A stretch of 64,000 nt of DNA from GCA-2746605 sp963710615 (GTDB lineage: Bacteria > Bacteroidota > Ignavibacteria > Ignavibacteriales > Melioribacteraceae), in NCBI GenBank assembly GCA_963710615.1, contig CAVQBF010000031.1, forward strand, positions 186,001 to 250,000. The letters are read 5' to 3'. A model generated the notes under the pieces. It ran no database searches. It was not told where the DNA came from and saw only the letters and a program-made list of their open reading frames with translations. Of this stretch, positions 10,801-21,341 are shown in pieces. A program made the translations under genes and the position numbers. Numbering within the stretch: the first letter of the stretch is position 1; the number at the start of each line of letters is the position of its first letter.

Positions 10801-13800
10801 AAGTAACTTCCAGTTCCAGTTACTGTTCCACTGCCAATTGGAGCTGAAATTGCTGATATTGTATATTTCCCGGCTTGTGTTACTGTTACACTTCTTGTTA
10901 AATCACCTCCACTTATCGTTATTGTTCCAACTCTCTGATTGGTTGTTGTATTAGCTGTATAATTTACTGTTACTGTTCCATCATTACTTCCACTCGTAGG
11001 ACTTACTGTTAGCCACAATGCATTATCACTTGCTGTCCAACTTACATTTGAACTTACACTAATTGGAAAACTTCCCAATGTATTTCCTACCGACTGACTG
11101 GTCGGACTAACCGTTAAATAATCTCCCGCAGCTTGGGTTACGGTTACTGTCCTAGTAATCGTTCCATCCGTGATTGTTACATCCCCAAATCTTGAACTTG
11201 TTGTTGTATTAGCTGTATAATTTACTGTTACTGTTCCATCATTACTTCCACTCGTAGGACTTACTGTTAGCCACAATGCATTATCACTTGCTGTCCAACT
11301 TACATTTGAACTTACACTAATTGGAAAACTTCCCAATGTATTTCCTACCGACTGACTGGTCGGACTAACCGTTAAATAATCTCCCGCAGCTTGGGTTACG
11401 GTTACTGTCCTAGTAATCGTTCCATCCGTGATTGTTACATCCCCAAATCTTGAACTTGTTGTTGTATTAGCTGTATAATTTACTGTTACTGTTCCATCAT
11501 TACTTCCACTCGTAGGACTTACTGTTAGCCACAATGCATTATCACTTGCTGTCCAACTTACATTTGAACTTACACTAATTGGAAAACTTCCCAATGTATT
11601 TCCTACCGACTGACTGGTCGGACTAACCGTTAAATAATCTCCCGCAGCTTGGGTTACGGTTACTGTCCTAGTAATCGTTCCATCCGTGATTGTTACATCC
11701 CCAAATCTTGAACTTGTTGTTGTATTAGCTGTATAATTTACTGTTACTGTTCCATCATTACTTCCACTCGTAGGACTTACTGTTAGCCACAATGCATTAT
11801 CACTTGCTGTCCAACTTACATTTGAACTTACACTAATTGGAAAACTTCCCAATGTATTTCCTACCGACTGACTGGTCGGACTAACCGTTAAATAATCTCC
11901 CGCAGCTTGGGTTACGGTTACTGTCCTAGTAATCGTTCCATCCGTGATTGTTACATCCCCAAATCTTGAACTTGTTGTTGTATTAGCTGTATAATTTACT
12001 GTTACTGTTCCATCATTACTTCCACTCGTAGGACTTACTGTTAGCCACAATGCATTATCACTTGCTGTCCAACTTACATTTGAACTTACACTAATTGGAA
12101 AACTTCCCAATGTATTTCCTACCGACTGACTGGTCGGACTAACCGTTAAATAATCTCCCGCAGCTTGGGTTACGGTTACTGTCCTAGTAATCGTTCCATC
12201 CGTGATTGTTACATCCCCAAATCTTGAACTTGTTGTTGTATTAGCTGTATAATTTACTGTTACTGTTCCATCATTACTTCCACTCGTAGGACTTACTGTT
12301 AGCCACAATGCATTATCACTTGCTGTCCAACTTACATTTGAACTTACACTAATTGGAAAACTTCCCAATGTATTTCCTACCGACTGACTGGTCGGACTAA
12401 CCGTTAAATAATCTCCCGCAGCTTGGGTTACGGTTACTGTCCTAGTAATCGTTCCATCCGTGATTGTTACATCCCCAAATCTTGAACTTGTTGTTGTATT
12501 AGCTGTATAATTTACTGTTACTGTTCCATCATTACTTCCACTCGTAGGACTTACTGTTAGCCACAATGCATTATCACTTGCTGTCCAACTTACATTTGAA
12601 CTTACACTAATTGGAAAACTTCCCAATGTATTTCCTACCGACTGACTGGTCGGACTAACCGTTAAATAATCTCCCGCAGCTTGGGTTACGGTTACTGTCC
12701 TAGTAATCGTTCCATCCGTGATTGTTACATCCCCAAATCTTGAACTTGTTGTTGTATTAGCTGTATAATTTACTGTTACTGTTCCATCATTACTTCCACT
12801 CGTAGGACTTACTGTTAGCCACAATGCATTATCACTTGCTGTCCAACTTACATTTGAACTTACACTAATTGGAAAACTTCCCAATGTATTTCCTACCGAC
12901 TGACTGGTCGGACTAACCGTTAAATAATCTCCCGCAGCTTGGGTTACGGTTACTGTCCTAGTAATCGTTCCATCCGTGATTGTTACATCCCCAAATCTTG
13001 AACTTGTTGTTGTATTAGCTGTATAATTTACTGTTACTGTTCCATCATTACTTCCACTCGTAGGACTTACTGTTAGCCACAATGCATTATCACTTGCTGT
13101 CCAACTTACATTTGAACTTACACTAATTGGAAAACTTCCCAATGTATTTCCTACCGACTGACTGGTCGGACTAACCGTTAAATAATCTCCCGCAGCTTGG
13201 GTTACGGTTACTGTCCTAGTAATCGTTCCATCCGTGATTGTTACATCCCCAAATCTTGAACTTGTTGTTGTATTAGCTGTATAATTTACTGTTACTGTTC
13301 CATCATTACTTCCACTCGTAGGACTTACTGTTAGCCACAATGCATTATCACTTGCTGTCCAACTTACATTTGAACTTACACTAATTGGAAAACTTCCCAA
13401 TGTATTTCCTACCGACTGACTGGTCGGACTAACCGTTAAATAATCTCCCGCAGCTTGGGTTACGGTTACTGTCCTAGTAATCGTTCCATCCGTGATTGTT
13501 ACATCCCCAAATCTTGAACTTGTTGTTGTATTAGCTGTATAATTTACTGTTACTGTTCCATCATTACTTCCACTCGTAGGACTTACTGTTAGCCACAATG
13601 CATTATCACTTGCTGTCCAACTTACATTTGAACTTACACTAATTGGAAAACTTCCCAATGTATTTCCTACCGACTGACTGGTCGGACTAACCGTTAAATA
13701 ATCTCCCGCAGCTTGGGTTACGGTTACTGTCCTAGTAATCGTTCCATCCGTGATTGTTACATCCCCAAATCTTGAACTTGTTGTTGTATTAGCTGTATAA

Positions 13801-15058
13801 TTTACTGTTACGTTCCATCATTACTTCCACTCGTAGGACTTACTGTTAGCCACAATGCATTATCACTTGCTGTCCAACTTACATTTGAACTTACACTAAT
13901 TGGAAAACTTCCCAATGTATTTCCTACCGACTGACTGGTCGGACTAACCGTTAAATAATCTCCCGCAGCTTGGGTTACGGTTACTGTCCTAGTAATCGTT
14001 CCATCCGTGATTGTTACATCCCCAAATCTTGAACTTGTTGTTGTATTAGCTGTATAATTTACTGTTACTGTTCCATCATTACTTCCACTCGTAGGACTTA
14101 CTGTTAGCCACAATGCATTATCACTTGCTGTCCAACTTACATTTGAACTTACACTAATTGGAAAACTTCCCAATGTATTTCCTACCGACTGACTGGTCGG
14201 ACTAACCGTTAAATAATCTCCCGCAGCTTGGGTTACGGTTACTGTCCTAGTAATCGTTCCATCCGTGATTGTTACATCCCCAAATCTTGAACTTGTTGTT
14301 GTATTAGCTGTATAATTTACTGTTACTGTTCCATCATTACTTCCACTCGTAGGACTTACTGTTAGCCACAATGCATTATCACTTGCTGTCCAACTTACAT
14401 TTGAACTTACACTAATTGGAAAACTTCCCAATGTATTTCCTACCGACTGACTGGTCGGACTAACCGTTAAATAATCTCCCGCAGCTTGGGTTACGGTTAC
14501 TGTCCTAGTAATCGTTCCATCCGTGATTGTTACATCCCCAAATCTTGAACTTGTTGTTGTATTAGCTGTATAATTTACTGTTACTGTTCCATCATTACTT
14601 CCACTCGTAGGACTTACTGTTAGCCACAATGCATTATCACTTGCTGTCCAACTTACATTTGAACTTACACTAATTGGAAAACTTCCCAATGTATTTCCTA
14701 CCGACTGACTGGTCGGACTAACCGTTAAATAATCTCCCGCAGCTTGGGTTACGGTTAATTCTACAGCACTAACTCCAGTTCCGATTAATGTAATTGTTCC
14801 AACTCTTGGGCTTGTTGTTGTATTCTCACTAAATGTAGCCGTTAATGTTCCGCTTCCAGTTCCACCAGATGGTACTGTTAACCACGGTGCATCTGAACTT
14901 GCAGTCCAAGTTATATCAGAATTTACATCAAAATCTGTAGTTGATGCAGAATTTCCAACATCTTGATTTGATGGAGTTGCAGTTAACGTCTGACCAAATA
15001 TTGAACTAAATGAAACTAAAAACAAAGCAGTTATTAGTATAGAGATTCGCTTTTTCAT
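6910..15058 (-). CDS. giant BACON/bacterial-repeat secreted protein with T9SS-type sorting domain (multiple frameshifts)
   Basis: Reconstructed as one gene of about 8.15 kb (roughly 2,700 residues). The start is ATG at 15058 giving a signal peptide MKKRISILITALFLVS; an upstream in-frame ATG at 15103 is less likely. Domain order: one divergent BACON-like domain, 14 near-identical plus one hybrid BACON-like domain (86 residues each), then alternating bacterial repeats (GYTFNNWTENGT type) and three more BACON-like domains, about eight further bacterial repeats, and a C-terminal sorting domain (YLSNAYPNPFNP...VGKLVLLK). BACON domains are proposed carbohydrate or mucin binders; the sorting domain is the Por-secretion tail used by type IX secretion. 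Likely an adhesin or matrix protein. The frame breaks at 13811, near 10725, and at least eight times between 7.8 and 10.3 kb, yet the protein sequence stays conserved on both sides, favouring sequencing errors. Confidence 0.75.
7837..10718 (-). CDS. giant repeat protein, frameshift-rich segment
   Basis: All of this stretch encodes repeat domains on the minus strand, but the frame changes about every 200-400 bp. Readable pieces include 9375-9728, 9107-9382, 8845-9033, 8726-8953 and 8361-8543. Breaks I can place: near 10290, 10045, 9380, 9125 (an extra T in GTAGTTGGGTAC relative to its sister unit at about 9825), 8950-8968, 8760, 8545 and 8375, and others down to 7837. The units alternate bacterial repeats with three BACON-like domains (about 10390-10640, 9930-10190, 9215-9485), then bacterial repeats alone. 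Real gene decay is the alternative explanation. Confidence 0.6.
10719..13810 (-). CDS. giant repeat protein, central repeat segment
   Basis: An open frame of about 1,000 residues containing ten complete near-identical BACON-like copies, the hybrid last copy (its second half changes to TTNQRVGTITISGGDLTRSV), and the start of the first bacterial repeat (DGDEVSLTAVPTTGYTFNNW). It stops at 10719 after NWTENGTV. In the otherwise matching unit at about 9770 the frame continues VSSSINYIFTA, so an indel near 10722-10727 breaks it. No internal start has a ribosome site, so this is not an independent gene. Confidence 0.7.
11131..14746 (-). repeat. 258-bp direct tandem repeat array, 14 copies
   Basis: The phrase TTGGGTTACGGTTA recurs at 11133, 11391, 11649, 11907, 12165, 12423, 12681, 12939, 13197, 13455, 13713, 13970, 14228, 14486 and 14744. 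All intervals are 258 bp except the one 257-bp interval (13713-13970) with the deleted base. By eye the 14 units are otherwise identical in sequence, and each encodes one 86-residue BACON-like domain. Such uniformity points to recent expansion or gene conversion. Copy number in the assembly should not be taken as exact, since identical units are easily collapsed or expanded. Confidence 0.95.
13811..15058 (-). CDS. giant repeat protein, 5' readable segment
   Basis: Open frame covering the signal peptide, the divergent first BACON-like domain (TATPSNQDVGNSASTTDFD...) and the first three full plus one partial copy of the 86-residue repeat (YLTVSPTSQSVGNTLGSFPI...TRTVTVTQAAGD). It ends where one T is missing at 13811-13812: this copy reads GTTACGTTCC whereas the other copies read GTTACTGTTCC. 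Comparison with the sister copies therefore locates the indel to a single base. The frame continues directly into the next segment. Confidence 0.75.
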
Positions 15059-15281
15059 CTTATTTCTTTGAGTTATTGAGGTCTTAAAATAATGATTTTG
15101 CAATAACTAATAAAGTAATTAATTATTGCAGCAATTCGATTAAACGCAGGAATTGGGGAAAAAGAGGATTTTAGTAAATTTTAGCTCATAAATATTAATG
15201 AGGCTCAGACTAGTTATTCCTAAACTATTATAGAGTTTAGTAAGTATAAATTGTTTTAGTTGTAATATTAGATTTTCAATC

Positions 15282-18200
15282 TTATTTTAATAATACAAGC
15301 TTGCCTACCTTTTTAAAGTTATTATCAGATATTTCTGATTGTGCTAAAATTATGTAAAAATATATTCCACTAGATAAATTTTCAGCATTAAAATTACTTG
15401 AGTAATTTCCAGCAGATAATTTTGCATCTGAAAATAATTGTACGAACAATCTGTCCGTTAACATTTGTGACCAAAATCTTCACTGAAGAATCTTCCGGTA
15501 ATCCAAAATTTATTTTAGTGGATGGATTAAACGGATTTGGGTATGCATTTGAAAGATAAAAATCATCAGGGATTTGCTTTTCATCGCCAATTACTTCAAT
15601 ATCACTTATTAAATCAAAATTGGCTACTAAGTTTCTGTTTCCTGACACGACAAATTGGTAATTAATGTCATTGGAAACTATTTCGTCATCTTCAGTCCAA
15701 TTTATAAATTGCCATCCTTCATATGCCGATGCATTAAGCACCATTTCCTGGTTGTAATATGATAATCCACAACCAGTGGTGAAACCTGCATTTGCTGGTG
15801 AAACAGAACAATTGATTGAATAGTTGATTAGTTTGAAATTTGCTTTAATATTTAAATTATTTTGAATTGTTAGAGTAAGAACGGAATCTTTAGAAATTTC
15901 ATTGCCATTCTCGGTCCAATTCATAAATTCCCACCCCATATTTGCAATAGGTATTAGAGTTGCTTCTTGACCATAATAAAATGAACCGCTTCCTGAAATA
16001 ACACCTGCATTAGCTGGTTCTGGTAAACTTATAATTGTGAATAACTCATTCGCAAAATTAGCCGTTAAATTTCGATTTCTCGTAATCTCGAATTTGTAAA
16101 TGGGATCATTTGAAACGTTATTTGTACCTTCTGACCAATTAGCAAATAGCATTCCCGCAACTGGTTGAGCTGCTACAGTTACACTATCCCCATGAACAAA
16201 ATTGCCTTCACCGTTAACATTCCCGGCATTATTCGGATTTGAGAACAATTCGAGATAATAGGTTCTTAATTCAAAATTTGCTACTAATTCAGCATTTTCA
16301 CTAGCTATAAATGAATAATCTTTTTCTAAAGATACAACTGAACCATTTTTTGTCCAATTTATAAAATCCCAACCATTTATTGAGTCAGAAATTGCAGAAA
16401 TATTAACCATATCACCATGTGTATAGATAGAATCTCCAAAAGTTATTCCCCCATTGTCTGGAATAGCAGATGTCGTAATTGAATAAATTTTCTTCTCAAA
16501 ATTGGCTAATTAAATTTCTGTTTTTAGCTACTTTGAAACTAATTACTAGAATCTGACTGAAATGATTGTATCACTTTCTACCCAATTGATAAAATTCCAT
16601 CCAATATTAGGAGTCGCGGTAACAGTAACAAGTGAATCGTATTCATAGTTACCACTTCCAAATACAAAGCCACCGTCTTCAGGATTTGCACTAAGTGTAA
16701 TATTGTAAATCCTCTTGGAAAAATTTGCAATCAAATTTTTGTTTTCAAAAATCACGAAAGTATAATTAGAATCATTTGAAATTATATTTCCATTATCGGT
16801 CCAATAATCAAATTTCCATCCAAAATTTGATCTTGCACCAACCGTAACCATTGCACCATGAGCATAACTGCTATCTCCCGACGTAATTCCACCTTCAGTG
16901 GGTGCAGCAGTAGTAATAACATTATATTGATTAAGGGAGAAATTTGCGGTAAAAGTTTGGTTCCCCTTGCAAATAAAAGTATATGATGAATCTGAAGAAA
17001 CTAATGTATCACTTTCCGTCCACCCAGCAAACGCATAGCCATCTGCTGAAGCTGCTGTTAATGTAACTAGTTCTCCATAGTCAAAAACTCCGCCTCCACT
17101 CGTTACACCGCCTTGCATTGGATTCGATTTTGTGAAAATCAAATAATTATTGATTGTAAAGTTCGCAACCAGTACTCTATCTTCTGTTAATGTGAGTGTA
17201 AAGACCGAATCAGTGGAAATCTGAGTTCCGTTTTCTGTCCAGTTAACAAATGAATAACCTTCTGAAGCCGATGCTTTTACAGTTACTAGATCGCCATAAA
17301 AATAAGTTGAATCTCCCAAAGTTATGCCACCTTCCAAAGGTTCAGCTAAAGTAGTCAGAGTAAGGGATTTTAGTTCAAAATTGGCAGTAAAATTTTTAGT
17401 TTCTGTAACAGTAAAATTGTAAATTGAATCAGATGAGACTGCGATACCAGATTCTGTCCAATTAACAAAATTATAGCCGGTCGATGGGAAAGCAGTTAAT
17501 GTAGCCAAATCTCCATGAGTATAAATTGAGTCACCAGTTATATTCCCAGAATTTATTGGTTCTGCATTACCTGTAATTTGATATGTTTTTAGTTCAAAAT
17601 GTGCGATTAAATTACTATCAGCTGCTGCAGTAAATGAATAACTAGAATCTGTTGAAATGGACAAATCATTAACTGTCCAGTCTATAAATTTGTATCCAAC
17701 TGATGGAATAGCTTCAACAGTAACATTTTCACCATAAGAATAAATTCCGTCTCCATTAGTTGATCCACCAATAATAGGATCAGCTGCAGTTTCTATACGA
17801 AATGTTTTTAGTTCAAAATTTGCAATTAATTTTCTATTTGATTCTGCAGTAAAAGTATAGCTTGAGTCTGTTGAAACTGAAATATCATCAACTGTCCATT
17901 CAACAAAATTATAACCAATTGATGGAACAGCTTCAACAGTAACATTCTCACCAAATGAATAAATTCCATCCCCTGAAGTTGAACCACCAATTGTAGGTTC
18001 AGCAGCAGTTTCAATATTATATGTTTCTAATACAAAATTGGCATCGAAACTAGTATCACCTAAAACAATAAATGAAAAATTTGTATCATTTGATACATCC
18101 ATTCCACTGCTAGTCCAATTAAGAAAATTATATCCTGTATTAGAAATCGCATCCAATTGAACCAAGGTGCCGACAGTATAAATTCCTTCACCGGTAACAA

Positions 18201-18306
18201 CTCCACTACCGCTTGGAAGAATATTCACTGCAACATTAGCTGTTTGTGAAAAAATGCTAGAAAATAAAATTAATTGAAATATTATAATGTTCTTTAACTT
18301 TTTCAT
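15282..18306 (-). CDS. secreted bacterial-repeat protein with T9SS-type sorting domain (frameshifted)
   Basis: About 1,008 residues when rejoined. A signal peptide (MKKLKNIIIFQLILFSSIFS) is followed by twelve bacterial repeats of about 70 residues (pattern Y-x-F-x-x-W-T-E-x-G then LxANF) and a sorting domain (YLSNAYPNPFNPSTKINF...FKKVGKLVLLK). Readable pieces are 16546-18306, 15394-16410 and 15282-15464. Breaks lie near 16548, at about 16510 (extra T in GGCTAATTAAATT) and near 15435. It is a paralogue of the next gene downstream: their last three repeats and sorting domains align throughout. It lacks BACON domains. Likely exported by type IX secretion and attached to the surface; ligand unknown. 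Confidence 0.8.
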
Positions 18307-18395
18307 ACTCTTATTCTTAGTTATTAAGAAAATTTTGCTGCAAAAATAAATTTTTGCGATTATGACTTTAATTAATAGAATGGAGTATGATCATT

Positions 18396-18411
18396 TGTGA
18401 TCAATATCACA
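18396..18411. promoter_or_regulatory. CRP/FNR-family operator-like palindrome
   Basis: TGTGATCAATATCACA matches the CRP consensus TGTGA-N6-TCACA at all ten fixed positions and is symmetric as TGTGAT-N4-ATCACA. It lies about 90 bp upstream of the ATG at 18306 of the repeat-protein gene and 36 bp past the HNH stop codon, that is, in a promoter region rather than in coding sequence. The likely role is cAMP- or redox-type control of the surface-protein operon. The regulator itself is not in the window. Confidence 0.6.
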
Positions 18412-18446
18412 CAACGCAGCTAAAAATGAAAGGTAATAATTTAAAA

Positions 18447-18988
18447 TTATTGAAATAAATATGGTCGCCAATTTTCATCAATTCTACTTACAGAATTTAA
18501 GATGAACATAATATAGTTTGGCTTATGAGGTTTTGTTTTTAATTTCATGTTTGCTTCATCAGGAGTTCTGTTCCCTTTTTTATTATTACATGGTAAGCAA
18601 GCAGTAACTAAATTATCCCATGTATCTTTTCCTCCTTTTGATTTGGGAACTACATGATCAATAGTAAAGGTTAAATCACCTCTACCACAGTATGCACATT
18701 TGTGATTATCTCTTCTTAAAATATTTTTTCTTGTGAGATTTATATTTTTGTAGGGAACTTTAATGTATGATTTTAAACGTATTACACTTGGCCATGGAAA
18801 TGTTTTGCTTATTGTTCGAATATTAAGTTTCGGATTATTGCTAACAAGCTCAGCTTTTCTTAAATAGACTAAAACAATTGCTTTTTTTGTCGTGCATAAA
18901 GTTAATGGCTCATAACTTTGATTGAGTAATAAAACTTTTGCATTTAGTACACCGTTATTTGAATATTTGTGTTCGAAACCAACTCCAT
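18447..18988 (-). CDS. HNH endonuclease (start region frameshifted)
   Basis: About 180 residues. The frame reads VLLLNQSYEPLTLCTTKKAI near its start, then CAYCGRGDLTFTIDHVVPKS, GGKDTWDNLVTACLPCNNKK and a C-terminus ending in YLFQ. This is the compact HNH family with two CxxC zinc knuckles around the DH catalytic pair. The coding frame has no start codon of its own: upstream there is TAA, with only non-start codons between. An ATG at 18988 (MELVSNTNIQ) is in another frame, and one missing base near 18960 would join them. These stand-alone HNH proteins are widespread in Bacteroidota and of unclear role. It has its own upstream region and a palindrome CAGAAATATTTCTG at 19034-19047. Confidence 0.8.
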
Positions 18989-19112
18989 AAAAATTTTATT
19001 TTACAAGTTTACCAATATTTTAGATTTAGAATACAGAAATATTTCTGCAAAATTTTGAAATTTATGTTCTAGCGCCTATGTAAAATCGATAAACTAATAC
19101 TAAAAATTTATT

Positions 19113-20210
19113 CTATTCTTTCGTAATAACTCCACCGCATAAAAGATAACCCTGCTCATCATAAATTGCCAAAGATTGTCCTGGCGTAATCGCTCTCTTT
19201 GGTTCTAAAAACTCTAAAATAATTTTATGGTTATCGGCATATTTAACATTTGCAAGAGAACCTTTATCAGAGTAACGAATTTTAGCAATTACTGTTGAAT
19301 CTATCTTTAAAGAATTTGCACTAACATAATTAATTTCTTTAGCTTCAACAATGGTTTTTAATAAATCTTCATCATCTCCAAGTTCAACTACATTAGCCTC
19401 TTTATTTATATTTTTAACATAAACCGGTTTGCCTAAAGCAATTCCTAGACCTTTTCTTTGCCCAATTGTATAAAAAGGAATACCTTTATGAGTTCCAATT
19501 TTTTCGTTTTTGTAGATTAGGTCACCTTCTCTAACTTGTTCAATTTTTTCCGGTACTCTTTCCCTTAAGAATCTTTCATAATTATTGTCAGCGACAAAAC
19601 ATATTTCTTGACTATCAGGTTTATTAGCAGTCTTAATTCCCAATTCTTCAGCAATTTTTCTCACTTCCTCTTTCTTATACTTACCAAGCGGGAGCAAGGT
19701 TCTGCTTAAACTTTTCTGAGTCAATCCCCAAAGAGCATATGTTTGGTCTTTTCTGGAATCAGCTGAATTTTTAAGCGAATATCTATCGGTCTCCTTATTG
19801 TATTCTGTCCTAGCATAATGTCCAGTAGCAACATAATAAGCGTCCAAAGAATCAGCTTTTAGAAGTAGTTCTTCCCATTTGATTTTTCTGTTGCAAATTA
19901 CACATGGATTTGGTGTTCTACCATTTAAGTATTCATCAACAAAATCTGTAATTACCGTTTCTTCAAATGCCTTTGTAAAATCAACTGTGTAATGGGGAAA
20001 ATCAAATTTTGTGGCTATACTTTTTGCGTCGAATATTGCATCAAGGGAGCAGCAGCCTGACTCATGTTTAGGAGCACCACCGACTTCCATAAAACCCCAA
20101 GTTTTCATGGTAATGCCAATTACCTCGAAACCTTCATTTTTGAGTAATGCTGCAGCAACCGATGAATCAACACCGCCGCTCATGGCTACTATAACTCTAT
20201 TTTTATTCAA
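19113..20210 (-). CDS. mnmA: tRNA-specific 2-thiouridylase MnmA
   Basis: 365 residues, full length. The N-terminal PP-loop SGGVDSS (residues 11-17) binds ATP to activate the wobble uridine; C106 in CVICNRKI and C204 in QEICFVAD are the two catalytic cysteines, and GIPFYTIGQRKG marks the central domain. MnmA places the 2-thio group on U34 of tRNA-Lys, -Glu and -Gln using a sulfur-relay donor. The gene stands alone with about 190 bp of non-coding DNA on its upstream side. Confidence 0.95.
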   Translation of the reverse strand: MNKNRVIVAMSGGVDSSVAAALLKNEGFEVIGITMKTWGFMEVGGAPKHESGCCSLDAIFDAKSIATKFDFPHYTVDFTKAFEETVITDFVDEYLNGRTPNPCVICNRKIKWEELLLKADSLDAYYVATGHYARTEYNKETDRYSLKNSADSRKDQTYALWGLTQKSLSRTLLPLGKYKKEEVRKIAEELGIKTANKPDSQEICFVADNNYERFLRERVPEKIEQVREGDLIYKNEKIGTHKGIPFYTIGQRKGLGIALGKPVYVKNINKEANVVELGDDEDLLKTIVEAKEINYVSANSLKIDSTVIAKIRYSDKGSLANVKYADNHKIILEFLEPKRAITPGQSLAIYDEQGYLLCGGVITKE

Positions 20211-20402
20211 AATAATATCTTTCTATTTTAATTAGTTCAGATAAATAAGAGTATAAATATAACAAATTTGAAATCTTTTTACTAAAAAGACGTTTGGTAG
20301 TATATTCAGGGAGTTCGTTAGCAGATCATTTTTTTAGATTAGATAATTAAGCTCTATCCAAAATTCTTATAATTCAGGAAGATTTTAAATACTAATCAAA
20401 AT

Positions 20403-21341
20403 TTAGTCGAAAATTGCGTTGACAAATTCTTTTGAATCAAAGGTTTGCAAGTCTTCAATTCCTTCACCGACGCCAATGTATTTTACTGGAACGTTTTGCT
20501 CTGCTGTTATTTGGAATATAATTCCACCTTTTGCAGTTCCATCGAGTTTGGTTACTATTAAACCAGTTAATTCTGTAAATTTAGAAAACTCTCTCGCTTG
20601 AATTAATCCGTTTTGACCTGTGTTGCCGTCAATTACCAAGAATGTATCATTCGGTGCATAATCTAAAACTTTAGCTAAAACTTTTTTTATTTTTCTTAAC
20701 TCTTCCATAAGATTATTTTTTGTGTGAAGCCTTCCTGCGGTATCAATAATTACAATATCTGCATTTTTCTGTTTAGCGGCAGTTAAAGTTTCGAATGCCA
20801 CAGAGGACGGATCAGCTCCGTGTTCACGCTGAACAACTTCAACTCCGGCTCTATTAGCCCAAATTTCTAACTGTTCATTTGCCGCTGCTCTAAATGTATC
20901 TGCTGATCCGATAACTACCTGAAGTCCGGCTTTCTTATAGTTGTGAGCTAATTTACCGATTGTTGTTGTTTTGCCCGCTCCGTTTACACCCACAATTAAA
21001 ATTACATAAGGTTTATAATTATCTAATCTTGAAAATTCAGAAACTCCATCATTATTTTCTTCAAGTGTATAAACAAGTTCATTCTTAATAACATTGATAA
21101 CATTTTCTTCAGTTCTATCTTTTTCACCTTTAAGAAATTCCCGAGTGGCTTCAATTATTTTTTCTGAAGTATCCATTCCAATATCGCTCGTGATTAGTAT
21201 TTCTTCTAAATCATCCAATATTTCTTCATCTAATTTAGCTTTACCACTAATTGTCTCTGAGATGCTAGTAAATATTTTCTCACGAGTTTTTGATAGTCCG
21301 CCTTTGAGTTTATCAAAATTTAGATTTTTAAACAGTTTCAT
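20403..21341 (-). CDS. ftsY: signal recognition particle receptor FtsY
   Basis: 312 residues. A short helical N domain (about 1-100) precedes the NG GTPase core with G1 GVNGAGKTTTIGKLA (118-132), DTFRAAA (148-154), G3 DTAGRLH (200-206) and G4 TKLDGTAKG (264-272). It docks ribosome-SRP complexes at the membrane for co-translational insertion. There is no long acidic A domain, as in many non-proteobacterial FtsY proteins. It overlaps the pgsA end by 14 bp, so the two are co-translated. Confidence 0.95.
   Translation of the reverse strand: MKLFKNLNFDKLKGGLSKTREKIFTSISETISGKAKLDEEILDDLEEILITSDIGMDTSEKIIEATREFLKGEKDRTEENVINVIKNELVYTLEENNDGVSEFSRLDNYKPYVILIVGVNGAGKTTTIGKLAHNYKKAGLQVVIGSADTFRAAANEQLEIWANRAGVEVVQREHGADPSSVAFETLTAAKQKNADIVIIDTAGRLHTKNNLMEELRKIKKVLAKVLDYAPNDTFLVIDGNTGQNGLIQAREFSKFTELTGLIVTKLDGTAKGGIIFQITAEQNVPVKYIGVGEGIEDLQTFDSKEFVNAIFD

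Noticed and set aside
11131..14746. Regular repeats suggesting a CRISPR array
   Set aside because: The units are 258 bp, contiguous without variable spacers, and all in one reading frame encoding BACON-like domains.
19034..19047. Palindrome CAGAAATATTTCTG
   Set aside because: No loop and no T run, so not a terminator; it may be an operator for the HNH gene, but nothing else supports this.
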